Source of the DNA: Oscillospiraceae bacterium
GTDB taxonomy: Bacteria > Bacillota > Clostridia > Oscillospirales > Ruminococcaceae
Length of the DNA: 64,000 bases
Reading direction: 5' to 3'
NCBI GenBank assembly: GCA_021202155.1
Contig: JAJQDP010000006.1
Span: 62,001 to 126,000 of the forward strand
In this document: positions 9,065 to 18,289 of the stretch, in pieces
Layout: each line of letters opens with the position of its first letter
Numbering within the stretch: the stretch's first letter is position 1
Position numbers and translations under genes: made by a program
Notes under the pieces: generated by a model
Databases searched by the model: none
What the model saw: only the letters and a program-made list of their open reading frames with translations
What the model was told of the DNA's origin: nothing

Positions 9065-9514
9065 TCAGACCAGGTCGCTGAGCTCGTCCATCAAGGCTAC
9101 AGCATCGCTTTCTTCCCTCATCAAAACGAATATAGTGTCATCTCCCGCAAGGGTTCCGACAACGCCGTTATATGCCGCCGCATCAAGCTTGGAGCAGACG
9201 GCATTCGCCATCCCTGCATAGCACTTGATGACCACAATATTTTTCGCCCTGTCAATCGACACTACCGAATCAGAATATAGTGACTTGAAGGACAGTCTCG
9301 CGCTTGTTTCCTGAGGTTTCGGCGGAATTGTATATTTGTAGTTGCCATTTGGGGTCATGGTTTTCAGGAGTGCCAATTGCTTTATGTCCCTTGAAACGGT
9401 CGCTTGAGTTACGTTGAAGCCTCTGTCAAGGAGCAAAGCCTGAAGTGTTTCCTGAGTGTCAACCTCATAGGTGGAAACTATGTCAAGGATAGCTTTCTTT
9501 CTGTCATTTTTCAC
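9065..9514 (-). CDS. argR: Arginine repressor ArgR/AhrC
   Basis: Arginine-sensing regulator of 149 residues. The N-terminal winged helix contains ETLQALLLDRGF and the recognition segment ATVSRDIKQL. The C-terminal hexamerisation/arginine-binding domain contains GTLAGDDTIFVL, with the GDD-type pair of Asp that bind arginine. The start overlaps the nadK stop by four bases (ATGA type), indicating translational coupling. The gene is embedded between nadK and recN, the classical Firmicute context. No arginine biosynthesis genes are in the window. Confidence 0.94.
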   Translation of the reverse strand: MKNDRKKAILDIVSTYEVDTQETLQALLLDRGFNVTQATVSRDIKQLALLKTMTPNGNYKYTIPPKPQETSARLSFKSLYSDSVVSIDRAKNIVVIKCYAGMANAVCSKLDAAAYNGVVGTLAGDDTIFVLMREESDAVALMDELSDLV

Positions 9515-10392
9515 TTGTCTTGAGCCTCCTCGTCGACTTCCTTTGCGTTGTTCATGAGCTTGGTAGAGATGGATTTGAAGTAGTTATCGCCGTGGATGTC
9601 GATAACGGAAAGACTTAGGTTGGATCTCCTGATATAGATGCTGTCGTCAGATGTAATCGAAATCGCTTTTCCGCCGTCTGCGCGAAGAGTAATCTTCCCT
9701 GTCGCCTTGGTTCTGACTTCAATAATCTTGTTCGGGTCGAATATCATAGCCCTTGCAGAGAGCGAATGAGGGCATATATGGGTGAATTCAATGCAGTCCA
9801 TAGACGGTTCGATAAGCGGTCCACCCGCTGAAAGAGCGTATGCTGACGCACCGGTAGGGGTCGAGAAGATAATGCCATCTGCTCTCAGATGAGAAACTAC
9901 AATTCCATCGGCAAGGACGGTGAAATCGTTAAGGCTTTCCTTGAAGTCATGGGTTATAACGACGTCATTAAGAACGGTTTTGATGGTAGCTTCGCCTCTT
10001 TTTTCTGATTTGACCATCACATCAAGCATCATTCTGTGCTCGGTTTCGTAGTGCCCTGAGCAGAGATTTTTAAGGCAGTCGAGCTCGCTTCTCTCCAAAG
10101 ACGCCATAAACCCAAGTCTCCCGCAGTTGATCCCGAGGAGCTTTTTCTTATGCTTTGCCGCTGTAGAGGCTATCTTAAGGATAGTTCCATCGCCGCCGAT
10201 GGTTATGACAATATCACACTGCGAGACCGCTCTGTTGATTGTTGACTCCTCTTCACACTTGCCGCCGAATACACGGTTTGTATCGGGAGTCATAAGAACT
10301 GTAACACCCAAAGACTTAAGAATCTCTATAACCTCGGCTGTACATTCTTTGGAATGAAGCTTTTCAAGATTTGGATATATGAATATTGTCAT
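9511..10392 (-). CDS. nadK: NAD kinase
   Basis: Phosphorylates NAD to NADP in the cytosol. The 293-residue protein carries the diagnostic GGDGT motif (TIGGDGTILKIA), the NDVVI strand and the C-terminal TPTGASAYALSAGGP loop with the substrate residues. Length is normal. It is inserted between tlyA and argR, a position occupied in many clostridia but not in B. subtilis. It ends with a four-base overlap on argR. Confidence 0.94.
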   Translation of the reverse strand: MTIFIYPNLEKLHSKECTAEVIEILKSLGVTVLMTPDTNRVFGGKCEEESTINRAVSQCDIVITIGGDGTILKIASTAAKHKKKLLGINCGRLGFMASLERSELDCLKNLCSGHYETEHRMMLDVMVKSEKRGEATIKTVLNDVVITHDFKESLNDFTVLADGIVVSHLRADGIIFSTPTGASAYALSAGGPLIEPSMDCIEFTHICPHSLSARAMIFDPNKIIEVRTKATGKITLRADGGKAISITSDDSIYIRRSNLSLSVIDIHGDNYFKSISTKLMNNAKEVDEEAQDK

Positions 10393-10418
10393 TTTTACCC
10401 TGACCGTCCTTTGATTTA

Positions 10419-11204
10419 TTATGAGAATGCTTTCCTGACGATTTCGGAGAAATCCGGGATGGGATTCTTCTCTGAATCTCTTGTGCAGTATGCAAGATAC
10501 TCTATATTTCCGTCTCCGCCTTTTATCGGAGATGGTATTATTCCGGCGACGCCAAAGCTATTTGAGAGAAGATAGCCGTAAATGTCCTCTAAAACCCTTA
10601 TGTGAACGGATTTGTCTTTGACTATGCCGCCCTTGCCGATAGAATCTTTCCCTGCCTCAAACTGAGGCTTTATGAGAAATGCCGCTTTTCCGTTTTCTTT
10701 CAGAATTTTTACGGCGGCAGAGATTGCAAACTTCACCGATATGAACGATAAATCAGCGGTGACAAAATCTACAGCTTCACCGGTTGTATCGATGCTGACA
10801 TCCTTGACGTTTACGCCTTCGATGTTTACAACCCTGCTATCCTGCAGAAGCTTCTCCGCAAGCTGTCCATGACCGACATCTATCGCATAGACTTTTTCAG
10901 CACCATTTTGTAGCATACAGTCTGTAAATCCGCCGGTAGAAGCTCCAAGGTCAGCACACGAAAGACAGAAGAGTTTGATTCCGAAAGCATCTATTGCCGC
11001 CTCAAGCTTTAATCCTCCACGACCGACATACTTAAGCTGAGTGCCAAGGAAATCAACGGTATCACTGTCAGAGACGTCAAGAGCAGGCTTACAGCACACT
11101 TTCCCATTCACTAATATCTCGCCGCTCTTGATCGCCTCTTTGGCACGTTCCCGGCTTGAGAAGTAGCCGTTAAAGGTGAGGTAGTAATCAAGCCTTGGCA
11201 TCAT
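10419..11204 (-). CDS. tlyA: TlyA family 2'-O-ribose rRNA methyltransferase
   Basis: Protein of 261 residues with an N-terminal S4 RNA-binding domain (about 3-65: RLDYYLTFNGYFSSRERAK, then GEILVNGKV) and an FtsJ/RrmJ-type SAM domain (LGASTGGFTDCML, about 88-100). In mycobacteria TlyA methylates 16S C1409 and 23S C1920; many Firmicutes have a homologue, often mislabelled haemolysin. The gene starts inside the end of dxs (17-nt overlap), so it is cotranslated with it. The downstream neighbour is nadK. Confidence 0.92.
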   Translation of the reverse strand: MMPRLDYYLTFNGYFSSRERAKEAIKSGEILVNGKVCCKPALDVSDSDTVDFLGTQLKYVGRGGLKLEAAIDAFGIKLFCLSCADLGASTGGFTDCMLQNGAEKVYAIDVGHGQLAEKLLQDSRVVNIEGVNVKDVSIDTTGEAVDFVTADLSFISVKFAISAAVKILKENGKAAFLIKPQFEAGKDSIGKGGIVKDKSVHIRVLEDIYGYLLSNSFGVAGIIPSPIKGGDGNIEYLAYCTRDSEKNPIPDFSEIVRKAFS

Positions 11205-13008
11205 TATGCCCTTCCAGAACCGTAAGCTCTATCTGATGCTCAGATAGTCCGTAAAGTTCTAACGCTTCACACACCTTCATGTGAGGAACAAAGCCGTTTA
11301 TTGCGTGAGCTTCAAGGTAAGGACATTCAGATTTCAGCTTCTGTCCTATTGAGCCCTCATATTCACACTCTTCAAAGATGTATGCCCTGTCATATCCGAA
11401 TATAGTACTTATAAGTTCATCTGTAAAAGGAAACACCTTGACAAGCTTCATGAAGTCGCAACCGAGGATTTCAGCGGCTTTTTCTGCTTCGCCCGCTTCC
11501 CTTCCGTAGGAAATAATGAGGGTATCACTGCCTCTGCATGTGAGCAAGTATTCACTGTCGCAGACGGTGGCTGTTGCTTCTCCCGACTTGGGGTACCTGA
11601 CTACGGCAATGCCGGTGTCGTTGAATATGGCTTTTTCAAGACAGCTTTCAAGCTCTTTGTAGTTTGACGGCGAGTATATTGTAACGTTCGGGATAGTCGT
11701 CAGAAAAGGAATGTCAAAGGTTCCCTGATGAGTTCTGCCATCCGAACCGACGATTCCTGCGTGGTCAACGCCTATAACTATGTGGGCATTTCCTATCGCG
11801 GCATCGTGGATAAGCTGGTCATAGCTTCTCTGGAGGAAGGATGAGTAAACCGCGAATACCGGTATCATTCCCATCTCTGCAAGCCCTGCCGCAAAGGTCA
11901 CAGCATGACCCTCGGCGATTCCGACATCGAAGTATCTTTCGGGGTGCTTCTTCTTGAAGTATTGAAGCCCTGTTCCGTATTTCATAGAAGCAGTGATAGC
12001 ACAAACTCGTTCATCTTTATCTGCGATACTGGCGAGAGCGTGTCCGAAAGCATCGGTAAAATCGTATTTGTGTTCCGGCAATTGCCCTGTTTTGACATCG
12101 AAGCCGGCTACACCGTGGTAGTTTCCCGGATTCTTCTCGGCAGGCTTGTAGCCCTTGCCTTTCTGGGTGTTTACCTGGACCAACACCGGACCTCCCAAAG
12201 ACTGTGCATAGGAAAGAGCGTCTTCGAGGTCACTTAAGTCGTGTCCGTCAACGGGTCCTACAAACTGGAAACCTAAGTCTTCAAAGAGAGTACTGTGGAG
12301 CATTTTTTCTCTGACAACGTCCTTTGAGTCGCTGAGAAAGCTTGAAACAGGCTTGCCGATAAGCGGAACAGCGGAGATTATACCTCTTGTTGTGTTCTTC
12401 AATGTGCGATATGATTTCTTGATTCTGAGTTTTGAGAGATATTCCGCCAAGCCTCCGATGTTTTTGGAGATGGACATTTCGTTGTAGTTCAGAATTACGA
12501 TGATGTTTGCATCGCTTCTTCCAGCGTTGTTAAGCCCCTCATATGAGAGTCCGCCGGTCATTGCACCGTCTCCGATGACAGCGATTGCGTGGTGATTGTC
12601 CCCTTTCAGCTTCATTGCTTGGGCAATTCCGAGTGCCGATGAAATCGAAGTGGAGCTGTGCCCGCTTATCACCGGGTCGTGAACAGATTCGTCGGGAGAA
12701 GAAAATCCTGATAGTCCATCCTTCTGTCGGATAGTGTCGAATTCATCAAGCCTTCCTGTCAAAAGCTTGTGGGTATAACACTGATGCCCGACATCAAAAA
12801 CTATTTTATCCTTCGGGGATTCAAAAACTTTATGTATTGCTACAGTAAGCTCGACAACGCCTAAGTTTGACGATAAATGTCCGCCGTTTTCTGCTACCGT
12901 AGATATTATTTTATTCCGTATTTCAGCACAAAGCTCTTTTTCTTCTTCTAAGCTTAATTTTTTCAAGTCCTCGGGAAGAGAAAGGCTTTCAAGCAGGTTG
13001 TTCTTCAA
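11188..13008 (-). CDS. dxs: 1-deoxy-D-xylulose-5-phosphate synthase
   Basis: First enzyme of the MEP isoprenoid pathway; condenses pyruvate and glyceraldehyde 3-phosphate with thiamine diphosphate. The 606-residue protein shows the cofactor motif VIGDGAMTGG (about 146-155), GHQCYTHKLLTGR at the start of the transketolase fold, and the central GVDHAGIVGSDG segment with the conserved His. The N-terminus (EDLKKLSLEEEKELCAEIR) is standard. It lies directly after ispA, and the two together supply prenyl diphosphates for undecaprenol and quinone-like lipids. Confidence 0.95.
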   Translation of the reverse strand: MKNNLLESLSLPEDLKKLSLEEEKELCAEIRNKIISTVAENGGHLSSNLGVVELTVAIHKVFESPKDKIVFDVGHQCYTHKLLTGRLDEFDTIRQKDGLSGFSSPDESVHDPVISGHSSTSISSALGIAQAMKLKGDNHHAIAVIGDGAMTGGLSYEGLNNAGRSDANIIVILNYNEMSISKNIGGLAEYLSKLRIKKSYRTLKNTTRGIISAVPLIGKPVSSFLSDSKDVVREKMLHSTLFEDLGFQFVGPVDGHDLSDLEDALSYAQSLGGPVLVQVNTQKGKGYKPAEKNPGNYHGVAGFDVKTGQLPEHKYDFTDAFGHALASIADKDERVCAITASMKYGTGLQYFKKKHPERYFDVGIAEGHAVTFAAGLAEMGMIPVFAVYSSFLQRSYDQLIHDAAIGNAHIVIGVDHAGIVGSDGRTHQGTFDIPFLTTIPNVTIYSPSNYKELESCLEKAIFNDTGIAVVRYPKSGEATATVCDSEYLLTCRGSDTLIISYGREAGEAEKAAEILGCDFMKLVKVFPFTDELISTIFGYDRAYIFEECEYEGSIGQKLKSECPYLEAHAINGFVPHMKVCEALELYGLSEHQIELTVLEGHNDAKA

Positions 13009-13029
13009 ATCTATCGCTCTTTTCGTATG

Positions 13030-13926
13030 TTAATGTTTTCTGTCAAGTAAATCGTAAGCAAGTTCAATCAAAAGCTCCGAGCCGCCCATGCCAGATATTG
13101 CAGATACTGCCGCCTCAGTGTAACGCTTAGCCTCGCTATATGCTTCATCGACGCCCAAAATTGTGGCATAAGTATCTTTATTTCGCTTCTCGTCGCTACC
13201 GATGGGCTTTCCGAGCTCAGCCTCAGAGCCGGTGATGTCCAAAATATCGTCAATAATCTGGAACGAAAGCCCGACATTTTCTGCGTATTCTGCGGCTTTT
13301 CTGACGTCTTCATCGTCTGCTTCTGCAAGAATCGCTCCAAACTGGGCGGATGCACTCAGTATACAGCCAGTCTTCAGAGCTGACATTCTCTTAAGGAACT
13401 TGAGATCAACTTGTTTTCCTTCGGAAATGAGGTCTAACCTCTGCCCCATAATCATTCCCTGATTCCCAGCCGCCTTTGAGAGGCAGTTTATAAGCCTGAC
13501 TGCAATTTCCGTTGAAATATCTCCGCTTAAAGCCTTATCCGAGATAATCTCGAATGGAAGAATCGCGAGACCGTCGCCCGCCAAGAGAGCGGTGTCAACG
13601 CCATAGGCACAATGAACGGAGGGCTTGCCTCTTCTCATATCGTCGTTGTCCATTTCCGGCATGTCATCATGAATAAGCGAAAAAGTGTGCATAAGCTCAA
13701 GGCAAGCGGCAATTTCAGTCACATCGCCTTTTCCGCCGAATAGCTTGTAAAACTCGATGCATAGAACCGGTCTTATCCGCTTTCCGCCTGCTGTCAGTGC
13801 GTAGTACTCGGCATCAATTACCTTCTTATCTTCGTCCTCCGACTTTGAAAGATAACCGTTGTTATATAGATACTGGTCAACAACCTCTACGTCATTCTGG
13901 AATATAGCTCTAAGTTCAGGCTTCAT
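13030..13926 (-). CDS. ispA: Farnesyl/geranyl diphosphate synthase
   Basis: Trans-prenyl transferase of 298 residues with both aspartate-rich motifs: the first, DDMPEMDND with following RRGKPS, and the second, IIDDILDITG. The residues before the first motif (LMHTFSLIH) fit a short-chain (C10-C15) enzyme, but product length is not certain. I choose ATG 13926 because a GAGGG site precedes it; an ATG at 13941 is also in frame. Its start lies inside the end of xseB, so it is coupled to that gene. Dxs follows. Confidence 0.9.
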   Translation of the reverse strand: MKPELRAIFQNDVEVVDQYLYNNGYLSKSEDEDKKVIDAEYYALTAGGKRIRPVLCIEFYKLFGGKGDVTEIAACLELMHTFSLIHDDMPEMDNDDMRRGKPSVHCAYGVDTALLAGDGLAILPFEIISDKALSGDISTEIAVRLINCLSKAAGNQGMIMGQRLDLISEGKQVDLKFLKRMSALKTGCILSASAQFGAILAEADDEDVRKAAEYAENVGLSFQIIDDILDITGSEAELGKPIGSDEKRNKDTYATILGVDEAYSEAKRYTEAAVSAISGMGGSELLIELAYDLLDRKH

Positions 13927-14110
13927 TACTTTCGCCCTCATTTTCTTTAAGCTCGGTTCTTATATCATTTATGCGTTTCAGGCATTCCTCTGATAGAGTC
14001 ATGCCCTCTTTGTATAGTGCGACCGTTTCCTCAAGGGAAGTCTTGTCATCGTTGAGTTTTGCGCATATTTCTTTCAGTCTCTTTATCGATTCGTCAAAGT
14101 TCATATTCAT
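13916..14110 (-). CDS. xseB: Exodeoxyribonuclease VII small subunit
   Basis: Small subunit of 64 residues: FDESIKRLKEICAKLND, then SLEETVALYKEGM, the family pattern of two helices that clamp XseA. Length is typical (60-85). It overlaps both its neighbours: four bases with xseA (ATGA) and a few with ispA. Confidence 0.94.
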   Translation of the reverse strand: MNMNFDESIKRLKEICAKLNDDKTSLEETVALYKEGMTLSEECLKRINDIRTELKENEGESNEA

Positions 14111-15297
14111 TCCTCATTACTTTCTAAAACCTCGGCCTCAGCTTGTCCGTCCTTCATAACAATCTGAATCCTTCCGCTTAGTCCGGAGCTTTCGGTTACA
14201 AGATGCGAATCCTTGTAGATGAGAGCATAGCCTTTGCCAAGGATATTCATTGGGTCAGCGGCTGAGAGGGTGTTCCGAAACCCTGAAATCTGAGCCTCAT
14301 ATAATCTCAACCTGTGAGAAATCGAGCTCTTCATAGACTCACGCATGGAGTTTAGCTGATACTCAGTTCTTGCAAGCTTGTTCTCGGGCGATAAAGCTTC
14401 AATTACTGATTTGAAGCTCGAAACAGAGCTCGAGAGAGCGTATAGCTTTCTGTCGGTCAATCTCGAAATCTCCTGCTTAAGCCTTGATATTTCCGAGAAA
14501 ATAGCCGACATATCAGGAGTGCAAAGCTCTGCCGCGGCAGTCGGAGTTGCGGCTCTCACATCCGCAACAAGGTCACTCAGTGTCAGGTCGACCTCGTGTC
14601 CCACAGCCGAAACTACGGGAGTTTTGCAGGCATAAATAGCCATCACAACGGCTCTTGTGTTGAAGCAGGACAAATCATCGTCCGAGCCACCACCACGGGT
14701 AAGAATTATCACATCTGATTCGCTGTTATCAGCAAGCTTAAGCGCACCCGAAATGCTTGTCGGTGCTTCCATGCCCTGAACAGTTGCCGGAAAAAGCATA
14801 ACCTCGGCGAGTGGATACCTTCTTGTAACTGTGCTCTTAACGTCGTGAATAGCCGCACCTGATGGCGATGTGACTACTGCTATTCTTGCAGGGTACTTGG
14901 GAAGCGGCTTCTTTGGCTTAGAGAATATCCCTTCTTTGGATAATTGCTCCTTTAACTGAGCAAGAGCCAAATATTCCGCGCCCTTGCCGTCGGGAACGAG
15001 TTGAGTACAGTTAAGCTGGTAAACGCCATTTCTCTCGTAGACGTCGACCCCACCGAACGCGATTACAGCCTGTCCTGCTTCCGGATAGAAGTTGAGCCTT
15101 GATGCATTCTGTGAGAACATCACAGCTCTTATATTTGAGCTTCCATCAGTAAGCGTAAAGAATATGTGACCGGAATTGCGGTTGATTGATATGTCCGAAA
15201 TCTCGCCTTTGACGGCGATTCCCTTTAGCTTGGGATCGTTTTTCAGCTTGAATGAGATATAGGTATTGAGAGCGGAAACAGATAATATTGAACTCAC
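14107..15297 (-). CDS. xseA: Exodeoxyribonuclease VII large subunit
   Basis: Catalytic subunit of the single-strand exonuclease VII, 396 residues. An N-terminal OB-fold (SVSALNTYISFKLKND, KGEISDISINRNSGHIFFTL) is followed by the catalytic domain with ARIAVVTSPSGAAIHD, LTRGGGSDDDLSCFN and SAVGHEVDLTL. A coiled-coil segment (about 265-345) follows, and the C-terminal segment GKGYALI completes the family pattern. It overlaps the TsaD-like gene by four bases upstream and xseB by four bases downstream. Confidence 0.95.
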   Translation of the reverse strand: MSSILSVSALNTYISFKLKNDPKLKGIAVKGEISDISINRNSGHIFFTLTDGSSNIRAVMFSQNASRLNFYPEAGQAVIAFGGVDVYERNGVYQLNCTQLVPDGKGAEYLALAQLKEQLSKEGIFSKPKKPLPKYPARIAVVTSPSGAAIHDVKSTVTRRYPLAEVMLFPATVQGMEAPTSISGALKLADNSESDVIILTRGGGSDDDLSCFNTRAVVMAIYACKTPVVSAVGHEVDLTLSDLVADVRAATPTAAAELCTPDMSAIFSEISRLKQEISRLTDRKLYALSSSVSSFKSVIEALSPENKLARTEYQLNSMRESMKSSISHRLRLYEAQISGFRNTLSAADPMNILGKGYALIYKDSHLVTESSGLSGRIQIVMKDGQAEAEVLESNEE

Positions 15298-16235
15298 AGC
15301 TTACATCCATCCTTTAGTGCTGAGAATATTGCCACTCCGACCGCGTTGTCCTGCGAGAAAGCAGGCTCTGCAAAATAGGAGTCAAAAGTTCCCTCAAGTC
15401 TTCCTCTTATGAGATTGTCCGACATAACTCCGCCGGCGTATACGACCGGAAGATTCCCGCACTTGCTTACTGCATATTTAGTCATCTCATATATCGCCGC
15501 TTCGACTGATTTCAGTGCAAACAAAGCCACATCGCACTTTTCTGCGCCCTTAGAGTACATATCCCGGCACTGATTCTCCACGCCAGAAAGACAGCAGTTG
15601 CCGTTCTTTATAGTGGCTTTCGGCTTGAATTTAGCTGTTGACTCGCTTGCGAGCTTCTCAAGCTCTTTTCCGCACGGAAACCCAAGCCCTAACGTCACTC
15701 CGACTCTGTCAATAAGCTGTCCTGCTTTTAAATCAAGTGAAGAGGATATTTCGGTTGCTTTTATTACCTCTTCCTTGTCAGCTTCAATGAGCAAGCAATC
15801 AGTTGTCCCACCGCTGACGTGAAATGCTACAAATGGTTTTTCACTCTTAAGCAAATCAAGCCTTTGGCAGGAGTATAGTGCCGCCAAGACATGTCCAACC
15901 TGGTGCGATGTCTTATAAACAGGCATATTCCCTACTGCTGAAATGCTTCTTGCAACCGTCTCCCCTACCATGAAGCAGGGCATATATGAGCCCTCTATGT
16001 TTCGCGGACGTGATGAAACGCCTATAGCGGTTACTATCTCACAGTCATTGACAAGACCATCTATAACTTCTGGTAGCTGTTTGACATGCTGGAACACTGC
16101 TTCCGACTGCCTGAGTCCAACTTCACCAGCTTTAACGGAGAGAAGCTTTTTATTTTGGCGGACTGTTCGTAATTCTGAATCATATATGGCGGCGGAAGTA
16201 GTGTAATTACTGGTGTCTATGCCTAAGTATATCAT
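15294..16235 (-). CDS. TsaD/Kae1-family paralogue (peptidase M22-like)
   Basis: Protein of 313 residues with the ASKHA fold of TsaD/Gcp: LGIDTSNYTTSAAIY at the start, the metal-binding HxxxH as HQVGH (about 111-115), HVSGGTTDCL, and a C-terminal VYAGGVMSDNLIR. True TsaD makes the t6A modification of tRNA together with TsaB and TsaE. This family is a shorter second copy that clostridia keep in the nusB-xseA operon, so it is probably not the t6A enzyme. No tsaB or tsaE lies nearby. It takes the place folD holds in B. subtilis between nusB and xseA. Function unknown. Confidence 0.8.
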   Translation of the reverse strand: MIYLGIDTSNYTTSAAIYDSELRTVRQNKKLLSVKAGEVGLRQSEAVFQHVKQLPEVIDGLVNDCEIVTAIGVSSRPRNIEGSYMPCFMVGETVARSISAVGNMPVYKTSHQVGHVLAALYSCQRLDLLKSEKPFVAFHVSGGTTDCLLIEADKEEVIKATEISSSLDLKAGQLIDRVGVTLGLGFPCGKELEKLASESTAKFKPKATIKNGNCCLSGVENQCRDMYSKGAEKCDVALFALKSVEAAIYEMTKYAVSKCGNLPVVYAGGVMSDNLIRGRLEGTFDSYFAEPAFSQDNAVGVAIFSALKDGCKL

Positions 16236-16651
16236 GTGACACTTTTCGGTTCAAGACTCCTTGAATACGCTCCAAGAACGCCATTGACAAATGTGACATC
16301 AGATTCCTGAGCGTATTTGTTGACGAGCCCGACCGCTTCGTTTATTGAGACCTTTACAGGAATTCTGTCTGAAAGATACTTTATTTCGTATACTGCAAGC
16401 CTGAGTGCCGCAAGATTCAGCTTTGGTATTCTTTCGATGCTTCTTTTTGTGCTGAACTGAGATATGACAGCGTCAAGCTCGTCAAGACGCTCAAACACGC
16501 CCTCAACTGTCTTTATAACCTCTTCGTTCACGGTGACCGCTTCGTTGTCCTTGGAGATTTCAATCAGCTCTGCCGGCGATTCATCGCGGAACGCCTTCTC
16601 AAAGATGAAGATAAACTCCGATTCTCTTATATCGTGTCTTGTAATACCCAT
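16232..16651 (-). CDS. nusB: Transcription antitermination factor NusB
   Basis: All-helical protein of 139 residues that with NusE (S10) binds boxA RNA and promotes rRNA antitermination. Visible family features are the R-x-x-A/E start (TRHDIRESEFIFIFEKAF), RIPKLNLAALRLAVYEI and the closing VNEAVGLVNKY plus FVNGVLGAYS. Length is normal. AGGAAG precedes ATG 16651. It overlaps the following TsaD-like gene by four bases and lies after yqhY, as in most Firmicutes. Confidence 0.95.
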   Translation of the reverse strand: MGITRHDIRESEFIFIFEKAFRDESPAELIEISKDNEAVTVNEEVIKTVEGVFERLDELDAVISQFSTKRSIERIPKLNLAALRLAVYEIKYLSDRIPVKVSINEAVGLVNKYAQESDVTFVNGVLGAYSRSLEPKSVT

Positions 16652-16732
16652 TTAACTTCCTGCCTTATTGTAATCAAAAGCTTTTAACGCACGGAAACCA
16701 AGCCGTTTTATCAGCTTGGTATATCCGCATTT

Positions 16733-17095
16733 TTACTTGTACTGACTCTCCGAGAAATCAACGTCTACAACAGAGACATTCACCTTCGATACAGTTACAC
16801 CCGTCATAGACTGAACTGCGGCTTTTACCCTGTCCTGAATCTGAGTACATACGTTGGTGACATTGTAGCCGCTGTATACGATTATCGAAATGGATATTTT
16901 CGCAACTCCGTCGAGCATGGTGACTCTGATTGCAGTGTTATCCATCTTACTCGAAAACATCTTAAGTATATCAAACGGGCGAACTGAAATCTTTGAAACG
17001 CCACTTACCTCCAATGCCGCATTTTTTGCTATCTGGATAATGACGTTCTCGGATACTCTGAGAGTTCCCTTCCTTTTCTTTTCTGTGACTTCCAT
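16733..17095 (-). CDS. yqhY: Asp23/Gls24 family envelope stress response protein (YqhY)
   Basis: Protein of 120 residues with the DUF322/Asp23 pattern: GTLRVSENVIIQIAKNAALEVSGV, AKISISIIVYSGYNV and IQDRVKAAVQSMTGVTVSKVNV, ending in VSVVDVDF. Members sit next to nusB or acetyl-CoA carboxylase genes; YqhY is linked to control of fatty acid synthesis in Bacillus. In B. subtilis accBC precede it, but here spoIIIAH is directly upstream and no acc genes are present. An AGGAGGAC ribosome site precedes the start. Confidence 0.9.
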   Translation of the reverse strand: MEVTEKKRKGTLRVSENVIIQIAKNAALEVSGVSKISVRPFDILKMFSSKMDNTAIRVTMLDGVAKISISIIVYSGYNVTNVCTQIQDRVKAAVQSMTGVTVSKVNVSVVDVDFSESQYK

Positions 17096-17200
17096 TACAT
17101 TTGTCCTCCTATATTCGTCCTAAGGTACAATGAAGCGACGATAAGCTCGCTTCGCATAAATATACAAATACAGTATAGCACAAATCGGTCGCCGAAACAA

Positions 17201-17782
17201 CTACTTTACCTCAAAAATTCTGATATTTTCATTGAGAACATCGACTTCAGACAGAAGAATGTCCTTGATTTGTGCCGCCTGCGCGCTTGTCAAGCCTTCT
17301 GACTTTACAACGATATTTGCATTTTCACCATCGAGATAGCAGACACAATCCTCAAAGCCTGCAGCTATGACAAGGTTTTCAACTATCGTCTCGCTTTCAA
17401 TCAGTGAAGAAAGTGCGACTGCTTCTTCTGTATAGGTTGCAAGCTCTTCATCTGAGAGGTCACCGCCGTCGAGCATCATTTTAAGAGTCTCGACCGCCTC
17501 GTCTCTTGATGTGAGCTTTTCAAGCCTTGCCTGTGCGAAATAGTCATCTGATGAATAATCGACTATCTCTGTGCCGTTTACGTACGTTATCTCGCCGTAC
17601 ACATCGCTCATGTCGAGGCTTGTTACTACATCAGTTGCTTTGAGGTCAGTGTTTGTAAGCTGATAATTTGCATACACAGCTATGCCCAAAAGCAGAACCA
17701 GACAAGTGATGATTATCTGCCTCTTTGAAATCCTTGGGTCGAACCTGAATTTGGTATTCTTCTTCGCTATTGCATTTGTCAT
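17201..17782 (-). CDS. spoIIIAH: Stage III sporulation protein AH
   Basis: Protein of 193 residues with an N-terminal helix (about 23-41) and an extracytoplasmic domain that continues through SRDEAVETLKMMLDGGD to a YscJ/FliF-like ring-building motif near the end (VENLVIAAGFEDCVCYLD, AAQIKDILL). In sporulation SpoIIIAH sits in the mother-cell membrane and joins SpoIIQ across the intermembrane space to form the feeding-tube channel. The gene ends in TAG, another sense that TAG is a normal stop here. It is the last gene of the spoIIIA cluster. Confidence 0.9.
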   Translation of the reverse strand: MTNAIAKKNTKFRFDPRISKRQIIITCLVLLLGIAVYANYQLTNTDLKATDVVTSLDMSDVYGEITYVNGTEIVDYSSDDYFAQARLEKLTSRDEAVETLKMMLDGGDLSDEELATYTEEAVALSSLIESETIVENLVIAAGFEDCVCYLDGENANIVVKSEGLTSAQAAQIKDILLSEVDVLNENIRIFEVK

Positions 17783-17794
17783 TGAAATCTCTCC

Positions 17795-18289
17795 TTAGTT
17801 GCTTTTTGCTACATAAACCTTGTTTGATGGTATATCCAAAACGGTCGAAACCGCTTTAATGACCTGCTCCTGAATTACTGCCCTATCCCCTCCTGTACAG
17901 ACTACAAGTACTCCACTCACCTGCGGATTCTCAATTCTCTCTATCAACGCCTCCTTGTTCCCGATAATTACTGTTTCTGATTTTGTCTCAAGCTCATCCT
18001 TCTCAATGTCCGTAGTATAGACATAGGAAGCTGAGCTTTCTATCGTCAGCATGACTGTAACGTCACCCACGCCATCTATCTTTGAAATAATCTCTTCAAG
18101 CTGTAGCTTAAGTTCCTGAGCATATTCTGAGCTGACTGTCGGAATAGTTTCGGATATTTCTGGCTCTTCTTCATCGCTTTCAAAGCTATTTAAAGTCAGA
18201 ATCAACATTATTGAAAGAACTGCCACTGCAAGGTAAATCAACTGTCTACCTGTGAGCTTAAATCTCTCTTTCAGTCTGTCAAGAATCAT
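17795..18289 (-). CDS. spoIIIAG: Stage III sporulation protein AG
   Basis: Protein of 164 residues with one N-terminal membrane helix (about 17-33), an acidic linker, and the ring-forming domain typical of the family: LEEIISKIDGVGDVTVMLTIE, then VIIGNKEALI and PQVSGVLVVCTGGDRAVI near the C-terminus. SpoIIIAG makes a large ring that belongs to the mother-cell-to-forespore channel. It overlaps spoIIIAF by 11 bases. Confidence 0.9.
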   Translation of the reverse strand: MILDRLKERFKLTGRQLIYLAVAVLSIMLILTLNSFESDEEEPEISETIPTVSSEYAQELKLQLEEIISKIDGVGDVTVMLTIESSASYVYTTDIEKDELETKSETVIIGNKEALIERIENPQVSGVLVVCTGGDRAVIQEQVIKAVSTVLDIPSNKVYVAKSN

